Part shown: piece after piece, positions 40,156 through 48,636 of the stretch
Layout of the letters: the number at the start of each line of letters is the position of its first letter
How positions within the stretch are numbered: position 1 is the first letter of the stretch
From: Pirellulales bacterium
Lineage (GTDB): Bacteria; Planctomycetota; Planctomycetia; Pirellulales; Lacipirellulaceae
Assembly (NCBI GenBank): GCA_020847515.1
Contig: JADLBW010000059.1
Coordinates: forward strand, 1-64,000
Reading direction: 5' to 3'
Length of the DNA stretch: 64,000 bases
Notes under the pieces: model-generated
Told to the model about the DNA's origin: nothing
Seen by the model: the letters and a program-made list of their open reading frames with translations, nothing else
Databases searched by the model: none
Translations under genes and position numbers: made by a program

Positions 40156-40677
40156 ATGAGTGCTGAGCAGCGCGCACCGGCCAATCCCGCCGCAACGAAA
40201 GTGCCGCCGAAGTACGCGCCCCGCTGGCATGTTGTCCTGTATCAGCCGGAAATCCCCTACAACACCGGCAGCGTGGGGCGAACCTGCGTCGCGGTGGGCG
40301 CCAAGCTGTGGCTGGTCCGGCCGTTAGGCTTCCGCGTCGACGACTATTACCTCCGCCGGGCGGGGCTGGACTACTGGGAACATCTCGAGTGGCAAGTCGT
40401 CGACGACTGGGCGGAATTGGTCTGCCGCTTGCCTAGCGAGCGGCATTGGTACTTCACCAAGCGGGCCCAGCGCGCGTATACCGATCCCTCCTTCGCCGCG
40501 GGCGACGTACTGGTTTTCGGCCGCGAATCGCAAGGGCTGCCGCCGGAACTGCTGCATGGCCGGTCCGACCGCTGCCTGCGGATCCCTACCCGGCCCCAGG
40601 TGCGCAGCCTCAATCTCTCCAACAGCGTGGCAGTCGCTCTGTACGAGGCGGCAAGGCAGTGGGACATGGCCACGTGA
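40156..40677 (+). CDS. trmL: tRNA (cytidine(34)-2'-O)-methyltransferase
   Basis: SPOUT motifs 'VVLYQPEIPYNTGSVGRTCVAVGAKLWLVRPLGF', 'VLVFGRESQGLPPELL', 'RSLNLSNSVAVALYEAARQ'. Confidence 0.95.
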   Translation: MSAEQRAPANPAATKVPPKYAPRWHVVLYQPEIPYNTGSVGRTCVAVGAKLWLVRPLGFRVDDYYLRRAGLDYWEHLEWQVVDDWAELVCRLPSERHWYFTKRAQRAYTDPSFAAGDVLVFGRESQGLPPELLHGRSDRCLRIPTRPQVRSLNLSNSVAVALYEAARQWDMAT

Positions 40678-41080
40678 CCAGTCCGGCCTAGCTGCAAGGA
40701 TGATCGATGCTTAGGCTGCGTCCGACTCATCTACCCGTGATTGAAAGACTTACAGGGCGACGCAACGCCTGTTAGCGAACACGCGCGGGCCGCACCGGTC
40801 CATCGGCCCCGCAGGACGCGAAATCAAGCACCCAACGTTTTGCATCCCGCCTGCAGCCCCGCCTCTCAGAACCCAGCATCCATTTACCTGTACGGAGCTT
40901 GAACATTTCTCTGCTGAGCGGTTCGATGCTTAGTTCCTGCACGCTACTCATGTCCGTACGGCGAGAGGGCCGATCGACAGCCATTGGCTGGAAAACCCGC
41001 CCGGGCAGTCCTGTGGGTAACATGACGCCGCCGCCATCCGCTGTATTGATTCCTGCGCCGCTAATGAACCCGCTGTAAAT

Positions 41081-41148
41081 TCGGCTATCGGCTAGCGGCC
41101 AGAATTAGGCCTTTCCCCTCTGGCCGTCGGCCGCTAGCCGCTAGCCGA
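41081..41148. repeat. Inverted heptamer arrays (CGGCTA(G/T)-type)
   Basis: TCGGCTA TCGGCTA GCGGCCA GA ... TC TGGCCGT CGGCCGC TAGCCGC TAGCCGA. Confidence 0.75.
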
Positions 41149-41292
41149 CAGCCCGGCAGGGTGCATTAGTCCCGCAGTTCTCAATAGACGTATAAATCCC
41201 GAGGAAACCGGCAAAGCAAGGAGGTCGTAATTGACGTTTTGTGGCTAAAAGGTCACCATAAGTGCCTGACTCGTCGAAGGAATTACCCCGCC

Positions 41293-42171
41293 ATGACCCT
41301 GGTAAGCGGCTTTGAAAAGATCGTTCGCCTCAGTGAGCCGCTAGCTCACCGGACGTGGCTGCGCCTCGGCGGACCGGCGGAATTCTTTGCCGAGCCCCAT
41401 TCGGTCGACGAACTGGCAGCCCTGGTGCGGCGCTGCCGGAATGAAGACGTCCCGATTCGCGTGCTCGGCGGGGGCTCGAACCTGCTGGTCCGCGACGAGG
41501 GGGTGACCGGCATGGTCATTAGCCTGACCAGCCCGGTATTTACGCAGATTCGCATTGCCGCCAACCGGGTAACCGCCGGCGGCGGCGTAAAACTGGCCCA
41601 CGCCATTAGTGAAACCGTCCGGGCCGGATTGGCGGGGCTGGAGCCGCTGGTTGGCATCCCGGGCACCATCGGGGCGGCCCTGCACGGCAACAGCGGCAGC
41701 CGCGCCGGCGACATCGGCCAGTGGGCCTGCCGGGCGACCGTCATGACGCGGGCCGGCGAGATCCTCAACCGTAATCGCGAGGATCTGGTCTTCGCCTACC
41801 GTCAGAGCAGCCTGGACGAGTTGGTGATCCTCAGCGGCGAGTTCCAACTAGAGCCCGACGACCCCGCCCAGCTTACCAAGCGGATGCAAAAGCAGTGGAT
41901 CGTCAAGAAGGCCGGCCAGCCGCTATCGCACCAGAACGTCGCCTGCGTCTTTAAGAATCCTCGCGGCATGAGCGCCGGCATGCTCATCGAGCAGGCGGGG
42001 CTCAAGGGGACGCGCGTCGGCGGCGTGGAAGTGAGCAAGCGGCATGCGAACTTCATCGTGGCCGGCGAAGGCGCCTCCAGCCAGGACGTACTGCGGCTAA
42101 TCGATCTGATTCGCAGCCGCGTGGCCGAACGACTCGGCGTTGAGTTGGAGACGGAACTGGAAATCTGGTAA
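41293..42171 (+). CDS. murB: UDP-N-acetylmuramate dehydrogenase
   Basis: 'TWLRLGGPAEFFAEP', 'VRVLGGGSNLLVRDEGV'-type motif, 'PGTIGAALHGNSGSRAGDIG', 'MLIEQAGLKGTRVGGVEVSKRHANFIV'. Confidence 0.95.
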   Translation: MTLVSGFEKIVRLSEPLAHRTWLRLGGPAEFFAEPHSVDELAALVRRCRNEDVPIRVLGGGSNLLVRDEGVTGMVISLTSPVFTQIRIAANRVTAGGGVKLAHAISETVRAGLAGLEPLVGIPGTIGAALHGNSGSRAGDIGQWACRATVMTRAGEILNRNREDLVFAYRQSSLDELVILSGEFQLEPDDPAQLTKRMQKQWIVKKAGQPLSHQNVACVFKNPRGMSAGMLIEQAGLKGTRVGGVEVSKRHANFIVAGEGASSQDVLRLIDLIRSRVAERLGVELETELEIW

Positions 42172-42276
42172 GCGCGACGGTTGGTCGAGGCGCTCTTAGC
42201 AGCCGCTTTGCACTGCCGATCGTCCAACGGCCGCAGCCATGGTAGGCATGTCGGCGCAACGCAGGGAGGTGTTGCC

Positions 42277-43266
42277 TTGGCCCGCAACAGTGCCGACAAA
42301 CCATCTGCCACCCCCGCCGCCAGAGTAAAGCCGACCGCTGACGCTCCCTCTGCCGGACGGCCCGTCGCAAAGAAGCTTCACGAACTGGCCCGCCGCCGGG
42401 CCCGCGCGCTGGCGATCCTCGCCGTGGTCGCCATCCTAGCCCTCGGGCTGCGCCTATTATGGCGCCGCGTGGCCCCGCTGGTGGCCGGCCGCGATCGCTA
42501 TCTGGTCCCGGCCAGCGCCATCGGCATCTCACCGCCGCCGCCCTGGCTCGTGGCCGACGTCCTTGAACAGGTGATTCATAAGTCGAGTCTCGACCGGCGG
42601 TTGTCCATCCTCGACCCCGGGTTTGTGGATGAGATCGAACAGGCCTTCTCCCTGCATCCGTGGGTCGCCCGGGTAAAGCGGATCGAAAAGAAGGTTCCGC
42701 CGGGCGTGTTCGTCGAGTTGGAATATCGGCGACCCGTTGCGGTCATCGACGCCCCTCGGGCCGATACCCGGGAGCTCTTGCCGGTGGACGTTACCGGCGT
42801 CCATCTGCCCGCCGAAGACGTGCCGCTGATCCGGCGGCAGTATTTGCCGCGGATTATGAATATTGCCGGCAGGCCTCCGGTAGGACGGCGTTGGGAGGAC
42901 GGCCGGGTGGCGGGGGGGGTCGAACTGGCCGCCGCGCTAGGCGAATCGTGGGAATCGCTCCACCTGGTAGAAATCATCCCCTCGGCTCGGCCCGAAGTCC
43001 GCGGCGACCGGCAGTATTTCGTCTACGAAATTGTGACTCGCGGCGGCACGCGCATCATTTGGGGGGCCGCACCGCGGGACCAGGCCCCGGGAGAAGCAGC
43101 ATTTGCAGTCAAGCTCCAGCGCCTGCAAAAGTGCGTCCGGCAGTACGGGCCGTTAGACACGGTCAAGGCGCCGCAGTCCGTGAATGTTCGCGGCGAACTG
43201 CAGGTGCTGCCGCGGATGGTCAAACGGGGCGCCAAGCCCGGGCCGTCATCCACTCAGGTAAAATAG
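42277..43266 (+). CDS. FtsQ-like protein with POTRA-type region (putative)
   Basis: N-terminal basic segment, single TM 'ALAILAVVAILALGLRLLW', POTRA-like 'HPWVARVKRIEKKVPPGVFVELEYRRPVAVID'; directly after murB; TTG start after GGAGG. Confidence 0.6.
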   Translation: MARNSADKPSATPAARVKPTADAPSAGRPVAKKLHELARRRARALAILAVVAILALGLRLLWRRVAPLVAGRDRYLVPASAIGISPPPPWLVADVLEQVIHKSSLDRRLSILDPGFVDEIEQAFSLHPWVARVKRIEKKVPPGVFVELEYRRPVAVIDAPRADTRELLPVDVTGVHLPAEDVPLIRRQYLPRIMNIAGRPPVGRRWEDGRVAGGVELAAALGESWESLHLVEIIPSARPEVRGDRQYFVYEIVTRGGTRIIWGAAPRDQAPGEAAFAVKLQRLQKCVRQYGPLDTVKAPQSVNVRGELQVLPRMVKRGAKPGPSSTQVK

Positions 43267-43431
43267 CGATGGCCCGGCGCTCTGCCACGCGAAAGCTGGC
43301 CGCGTGAAAGCGCGATTAACCAAGTGCTTGAGGTCGCCGCCGGCGAGCGGCAGCATCTAAAGTCCTCACCCGCGTGGGCGCCCTGTGCGCTAAGCCGCAG
43401 AACTGTCCTGGGAGCAAACGCAGCAGCTCCG

Positions 43432-44784
43432 TCAGCGCCGTGGTTGCAGTAGCTCCAGCGAGGCGGCCGTCAGGGCCGTAACGCCGGTGGTCAGCGTGGG
43501 CTCGATATCTGGATAGAACAGCGGCGAATGGAGCGAGGGCGCGCCGCCAGACTCCCGCTGATACCGGTCCAGTCGCTCCTGATTGACGGCGCCAACGCTC
43601 ATCATCAGGATCGGCACGCCCGCTCGGCCGAAAGCGCCGAAATCCTCGCCCCCCATCGATGGCTCAGACTCTACCAGGTTCTTCTCGCCAAGGACGCGGC
43701 GGATCGCCGGATCGACGCGGCGGGCCAGCTTCTCGTCGTTCGCCAGCGCCGGCGTGCCGTCCGATACGCTGACCTCCGGCTCGGGAGCGCCTGCACTGTC
43801 TGCGGCAGCCAACGCTTTACGGCGGATGGCGGCGAGGATTTGCTCGCGAACCTCGGGCGTATAGCTGCGCACCGTGATTTGCAGCTTGCACTCGTCGCTG
43901 ATGACATTGTGCTTGGCGCCGCCATGAATCGCCCCGACGGTGACGACTGCCGGGTCGATCGGCCGCACCTCTCGGCTGACGATCGTTTGCAGATCAAGCA
44001 CCAGTCGAGCGGCGATGACGACTGGATCGATCGTCATATGCGGATAGGCGCCATGGCCCCCTTTGCCTTTGATGGTAACGTCGACGCTGTCGACATTGGC
44101 CATGGCGTAGCCGGTGCGCCACGCGATTTGGCCGGTCGGCCGATCGGCGGCGACATGCAGGGCCAGCGCGAAATCCGGCCGCGGAAATCGAGCGAACAAG
44201 CCGTCGTCGAGCATCGCCCTGGCGCCGGCGCCCCGTTCCTCCGCAGGTTGAAAAACCGCGACGACCGTCCCATGCCACCCCTCTTTGTGCTCGGCAAGAA
44301 ACTCGAGCGTCCCCAACAGCATGGTCATGTGCATGTCGTGGCCGCAGGCATGCATGACGCCGACGGTGGCGCCGCGGGCGTCCCGGACGGTAGTCTGCGA
44401 GGCGTAGTCGAGGCCCGTCTGCTCGACAACCGGGAGGGCGTCCATGTCGGCGCGGAGCATGAGCGTGGGCCCAGGGCCGCTGCTCAATACGCCCACCACG
44501 CCGTGGCCCCCGACCCGTTCAGTGACTTCGAGGCCGATCTCGCGAAGCTCGGAGGCCATCCCCGCGGCGGTTTGCTCCTCTTCGAAGGAAAGCTCGGGCG
44601 ATTGGTGGAGCGACTTGTAAAGTTGGACAAGCGGCGGGAGGTTTGCCTTGAGCCACTCGGCCGGGGTCGGCTCGGACGCAAGGGTCACGGAACTTGCTGT
44701 CAGGAGCAAGACGGCGGCGCCCGTCTTGGCGGCAGTGCGTCCGCCTGCTATGATTCGCGCATTCATACTTCTGCTCTTGTTCAT
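43432..44784 (-). CDS. M20 family amidohydrolase (hippurate hydrolase-like), exported
   Basis: 'MLRADMDALPVVEQTGLDYAS', 'GVMHACGHDMHMTMLLGT', 'EPSMGGEDFGAFG'; signal peptide. Confidence 0.93.
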   Translation of the reverse strand: MNKSRSMNARIIAGGRTAAKTGAAVLLLTASSVTLASEPTPAEWLKANLPPLVQLYKSLHQSPELSFEEEQTAAGMASELREIGLEVTERVGGHGVVGVLSSGPGPTLMLRADMDALPVVEQTGLDYASQTTVRDARGATVGVMHACGHDMHMTMLLGTLEFLAEHKEGWHGTVVAVFQPAEERGAGARAMLDDGLFARFPRPDFALALHVAADRPTGQIAWRTGYAMANVDSVDVTIKGKGGHGAYPHMTIDPVVIAARLVLDLQTIVSREVRPIDPAVVTVGAIHGGAKHNVISDECKLQITVRSYTPEVREQILAAIRRKALAAADSAGAPEPEVSVSDGTPALANDEKLARRVDPAIRRVLGEKNLVESEPSMGGEDFGAFGRAGVPILMMSVGAVNQERLDRYQRESGGAPSLHSPLFYPDIEPTLTTGVTALTAASLELLQPRR

Positions 44785-44785
44785 T

Positions 44786-44820
44786 GGAGCCGCTTGGGGT
44801 TCATTGCCCGAAGCGGCTCC
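44786..44820. promoter_or_regulatory. Strong hairpin in the leader of the M20 gene (terminator-like on + strand)
   Basis: GGAGCCGCTT-N15-AAGCGGCTCC followed on + strand by TTTTGTTGTT. Confidence 0.55.
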
Positions 44821-45129
44821 TTTTGTTGTTGGCGTGGAAAATTGCCGCTCGGGCAGCCCCATGATTGTAACCGCGCTGTGCAGCGGTTTCCCCGGCTCCC
44901 TCGATAGCGGCACGTCCGATCGGCATTTCACGATAGGTCCCGGCGCCGAAGGCCGCGGTGTTTAGCCAACGCGGCCAGTTGTGCGGAGAACCAGCGCGCC
45001 CGGGCGGACATGGACAGGGCGCCCCGCTGCTCCAGCCTGGAGAACCTCTCGGCCGTGGTCAAAACCGGCAGGTGGCGATAGGCGCCGGCACAGCCGGCGC
45101 TGGCCGACCTTCAACAGCGTCCAAGCCTG

Positions 45130-45756
45130 CTATTGAACAGTCCACGCGCCGCCCTGCGACAAACGCAGCAGCTTCGGCACGATCGCCCGCATGGCCCGTG
45201 CGCGATGACTCAGCGCCGCCTTGACCCGCGGGCCAAGCTCGCCGAACGTCTGATGATATTCAACGACCTCAAAGAGCGGATCGTAGCCAAATCCATTGGC
45301 GCCGGCCGCTTGGAACGCGATTCGGCCGCGGCACTCGTCGTGCGATTCAGCACGGATTACGCCCCCGGGATCGGCGACCGCCACGTGGCAAACGTAGCGG
45401 GCCGCGCGGCGCTCCGGCGGCACGTCGCGCAGCTCTTGCAAAAGCTTGCGATTGTTATCTTCGTCCGACGCCGCTTCGCCGGCGTAGCGGGCCGAGTAGA
45501 CGCCGGGGCGGCCTCCAAGGGCTTCGACCTCCAGCCCGCTGTCGTCAGCCAGGACCCACTCGTCCAGATGCCGGGCCTGCTCGATCGCCTTCTTGCGAGC
45601 ATTGGCGGCGAAAGTTTCGCCGTCCTCCACGACGTCGATGGGATGGGCGACCTGCGTCAACGTGAGCACGTCGTAGTCGTATGGCGCCAGCAGTTCCGCC
45701 AGTTCACGGCCCTTGGCGGCGTTAGTCGTGCCGATGACGAGGCGATGCTTTTTCAT
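45130..45756 (-). CDS. rdgB: XTP/dITP diphosphatase (RdgB/Ham1)
   Basis: 'VIGTTNAAKGRELAELLAPY', 'WVLADDSGLEVEALGGRPGVYSARYAG', 'GANGFGYDPLFEV', 'KAALSHRARAM'. Confidence 0.96.
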   Translation of the reverse strand: MKKHRLVIGTTNAAKGRELAELLAPYDYDVLTLTQVAHPIDVVEDGETFAANARKKAIEQARHLDEWVLADDSGLEVEALGGRPGVYSARYAGEAASDEDNNRKLLQELRDVPPERRAARYVCHVAVADPGGVIRAESHDECRGRIAFQAAGANGFGYDPLFEVVEYHQTFGELGPRVKAALSHRARAMRAIVPKLLRLSQGGAWTVQ

Positions 45757-45800
45757 GGCGCCATCTTAACGTGCCGCCCGACCGGCGCCACGGCCCCGCC

Positions 45801-47075
45801 CTAGCGGCGCACATAGGCTGAACTGATCGATTGCTTCGGCGCCTCAATCGGTCGCGGTTGGATATCGAAGGGAACGCCTACCAGCCGCTTCGGATTGAAC
45901 CCGTCGGCGATGTCGCCCATTCCCTTGGAGAAGCGGCTGTCGAACTGCTGCTTGATCTCCATTTCCTCCGCTTGTAGCTTGCGGATCTGATCTTCCTTGA
46001 CTCCCATTTCGCGATAGACCGCGGCGTCAAAGGCTTGCGTGGGCGTGGCCGCGCTGAACGTGTTGATAATGATCTGCGCATCGGGCGTCGCCGGAAGCAA
46101 TCGGCCGTCGTCAAACCGCTGCATTTCATTGAACGATCCTACTGTCACGATGCTCTCGTGACGATCATGGAATTCGTAGGCCTCCCAGCCCTTCTCGCGC
46201 AGCGCAATCGTCAGCTTGTTGGCGTTTTCCGCGGCGACTACCAGCGGGTCCTTGGCCGTCATGGCCCGCGGCGAGAGGTTGTCGGGCACGCCGTCATTAG
46301 CCGCCTTTAACATCGTACGACCGGTGAACGTAGCCACCTGAATGGTGTACTTGCCCGGACAATCCAGCAGCGAATACTTGACCCCCTTATTCCACTTAGC
46401 GACCTCGGCGTCGACGCCGGGCGGGGTGAAGTACTCTTTGGGCAACAGCGGATTGCGGGTCAGGAACGCATGGCCCATCGGGCCGCGGGCGGCGGGCTTT
46501 CCCAGCCGCTGGTTGAGCGATTTCTGAAACTGGCGGACGTCGATCAGGCTTTGTGACGTCGCCTCGCCGGCTTCCACCTTCAAGCACTCCGGTTGCAGCG
46601 TTTTGACTCGCTCCAGAAGGTTTTGCGCCTCAGGGTCGTCAATGTGGGGAAACTCGCCGATCAGCACGGCATGTTCGACGACCTGGCTGCCCCGTTTGTA
46701 ACGCCGGCGAATGGGGGCCCCGTAGTCGTCGATTCCGCGACCCAGATCACGCTCGTCCAGGGTGAACGTCATGCCGTAGTAAAACGCCGGCAGATTGAAC
46801 TTGCTGCGCAGCTCGGCGACCAGATTGCGGGCCTCGGACTCGCCTCCCTCGCCCGTGAACGAGGCGGCCATGATCAGCCAAGGCCCGTTGGTTTCAGCCA
46901 GCGTGTAATCGGTATTGGAGTCGAATTCCACGCGTTTTCGAGGTACGACCTGCCGCCAAAACGGTTCGGCGGCCCGGACCGTAGCTTCAATAGGAACAGC
47001 GCAGGCTGTTAACAGGCAAAGGACGCCGAATTGCCAAGTAACCTTGCTCTCGACGCGTAGCATGGCCGGTTCCAT
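45801..47075 (-). CDS. Exported hypothetical protein with two SPOR-like segments
   Basis: Signal peptide; 'GPWLIMAASFTGEGGESEARNLVAELR' and 'GKYTIQVATFTG...AAENANKLTIALREKGWEAYEFHDRHESIVTVGSF'. Confidence 0.65.
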   Translation of the reverse strand: MEPAMLRVESKVTWQFGVLCLLTACAVPIEATVRAAEPFWRQVVPRKRVEFDSNTDYTLAETNGPWLIMAASFTGEGGESEARNLVAELRSKFNLPAFYYGMTFTLDERDLGRGIDDYGAPIRRRYKRGSQVVEHAVLIGEFPHIDDPEAQNLLERVKTLQPECLKVEAGEATSQSLIDVRQFQKSLNQRLGKPAARGPMGHAFLTRNPLLPKEYFTPPGVDAEVAKWNKGVKYSLLDCPGKYTIQVATFTGRTMLKAANDGVPDNLSPRAMTAKDPLVVAAENANKLTIALREKGWEAYEFHDRHESIVTVGSFNEMQRFDDGRLLPATPDAQIIINTFSAATPTQAFDAAVYREMGVKEDQIRKLQAEEMEIKQQFDSRFSKGMGDIADGFNPKRLVGVPFDIQPRPIEAPKQSISSAYVRR

Positions 47076-47416
47076 GATAGGGAGGGACGGGAATGCGGTG
47101 CGGAACGTAGCAAAGCTGCCATTGCCGCGCCCAGATCAAACTGCCCCGTGTATCAGCGCGCATCGGCGCGAGGCGCCGTCCTTCCGTGCGTTCTTGCCGC
47201 CGCCCAGTCGCCGCAGGCAACGCTGACAAGCGTCGCGCCATGCGCGCGACGCCTAACTTACGCTGCCAGTGAACTGGCAGTCGAAGCGTCCGGCCGGCGT
47301 CGCCGCCGGCGTCGACACAACTTCACCGGCTGGCGCCGAACATCCACTTCCGCCCGCCGCTAGCCCGTGCTAAAATCCTGGATTCCCGCATCGCGAAACG
47401 GCCTGCGGCGTTTACC

Positions 47417-47490
47417 GGGCGATTAGCTCAGTTGGCTAGAGCACCAGCTCGACAAGCTGGGGGTCGAAGGTTCGAGCCCTTCATCGCCCA
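47417..47490 (+). tRNA. tRNA-Val (anticodon GAC)
   Basis: GGGCGAT/ATCGCCC acceptor stem, TAGCTCAGTTGGCTAGA D-loop, CCAGC-TCGACAA-GCTGG anticodon arm, GGTTCGAGCC T-loop; no encoded CCA. Confidence 0.95.
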
Positions 47491-47560
47491 CTGGAGTTTG
47501 CCGTGCGGCAGCGGCCATTATCCTTCATCAGGCGGCTTTCCATAGAACCGGAGTTTATCG

Positions 47561-47650
47561 TTGGGTACTAAGAAGTCAGGCAAGGGTCGGCGAAAATTGG
47601 GTCGCAAAAAGCGGCGCATGCGCGCTAAGATCCGTCATCGCAAGAAGTAA
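47561..47650 (+). CDS. 29-aa basic protein, bS22/AURKAIP1-COX24-like (not in ORF track)
   Basis: TTG start after CCGGAG: (M)GTKKSGKGRRKLGRKKRRMRAKIRHRKK*; Arg/Lys-rich COX24-like pattern. Confidence 0.65.
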   Translation: MGTKKSGKGRRKLGRKKRRMRAKIRHRKK

Positions 47651-47743
47651 CGAGTCCGGATAAACTCTCTTTTCTGAGCGCATGGGCCCCTTCAGCCCCG
47701 CCCAACGGCCCTGCGCTGTCGCCAGGACAGGCCGCTCTGCTCG

Positions 47744-48616
47744 CTAGAGCGAACGCAGGAATTGCACAGCGTTCGACGCGTCCTCGACCGGCTCGCGCGA
47801 GGCCCGGCGCTCGATCGTAATCCAGCCGCGGTATTCGCGTTCTTCCAGCACGCTCAATAGTTCCGGAAGGTTCGCCGAGCCGCGGCCTAGTACCACGTCG
47901 CCTCCCCCGGGACCGCCCAGACCTCGCACCGCGTCGTTGGCGAAAACATGGAGCACCCGTGGCCCCACGTCGGCGGCGTACGCCGCGGGCGACTGGCTGT
48001 GGAGAATCAGATCGGCAGGACTGAGATCGACCCCGATAAGTCCCTCGGGCAACTCATTCAGCAGGGCGTTGACGTCGGCCGGACGTACCGCCGGGGCCTG
48101 CAAGGCCAATTGGACCCCCAGGCGGTTGCCCTGAGAGGCCAATGCCAGAAGGGCTTCGACCAGGGTAGCGCGGTGCGGATCGTCGGGCAGCGGCAGCGAC
48201 CCCAGCGCGATCAGCAGCACGCGGGACTGCAATCGCGACGCCGCGTGCATGCTGTTGATCGTGGCCTCTAAGCGCCGCTCCAAATCATCGGCCTCGGCAT
48301 ACCCGCGCCGCGTGGGAAAGGCGGTCGATCCAACCCGCAAGTTCAAATCTTCCAGCAATTTCCGGATATGTCGCAGTGCGGTGCTCGATAGATCGGCGGC
48401 GGGCAGTTCTTGCCGAAGGTCTATTTGCACTCCTTGGCATCCCAGCCGGCTTGCCGTGTGCAATGCTTGTCTCAGCGGTTGTGCCAGGCATTTGGTCTGT
48501 AGGGCGATCGGCAGGCCAATCACAGCTTGCTCCGAGACGGTGAAGTTTGAGGCGGGGCCGGGAGGCGTCCCATCGGCTGCCCGGCTATCGCCGCGCAGCG
48601 GGTGAGCGCCCTCCAT
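47744..48616 (-). CDS. Sugar phosphate isomerase/epimerase (AP endonuclease 2-like TIM barrel)
   Basis: 'RQALHTASRLGCQGVQIDLRQ', 'GLIGVDLSPADLILHSQSP', 'VVLGRGSANLPELLSVLEEREYRGWITIERR'. Confidence 0.85.
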   Translation of the reverse strand: MEGAHPLRGDSRAADGTPPGPASNFTVSEQAVIGLPIALQTKCLAQPLRQALHTASRLGCQGVQIDLRQELPAADLSSTALRHIRKLLEDLNLRVGSTAFPTRRGYAEADDLERRLEATINSMHAASRLQSRVLLIALGSLPLPDDPHRATLVEALLALASQGNRLGVQLALQAPAVRPADVNALLNELPEGLIGVDLSPADLILHSQSPAAYAADVGPRVLHVFANDAVRGLGGPGGGDVVLGRGSANLPELLSVLEEREYRGWITIERRASREPVEDASNAVQFLRSL

Positions 48617-48636
48617 GATACGGGTCTAGTTGCGCC

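Noticed and set aside
40772-41023. 83-aa minus-strand ORF between trmL and murB
   Set aside because: No convincing family similarity or RBS; could be real but not supportable.
42912-42919. G8 run in the ftsQ-like gene as a possible slippage site
   Set aside because: Long G runs are expected more often at this GC content, and frame is consistent on both sides; weaker than the A9 in ligD.
43528-44907. 459-aa plus-strand ORF opposite the M20 hydrolase
   Set aside because: Antisense shadow of a clearly recognised gene; no domain motifs.
47228-47251. GCGTCGCGC-loop-GCGCGACGC hairpin upstream of tRNA-Val
   Set aside because: No T tract and no adjacent gene that it would terminate; short GC palindromes are common here.
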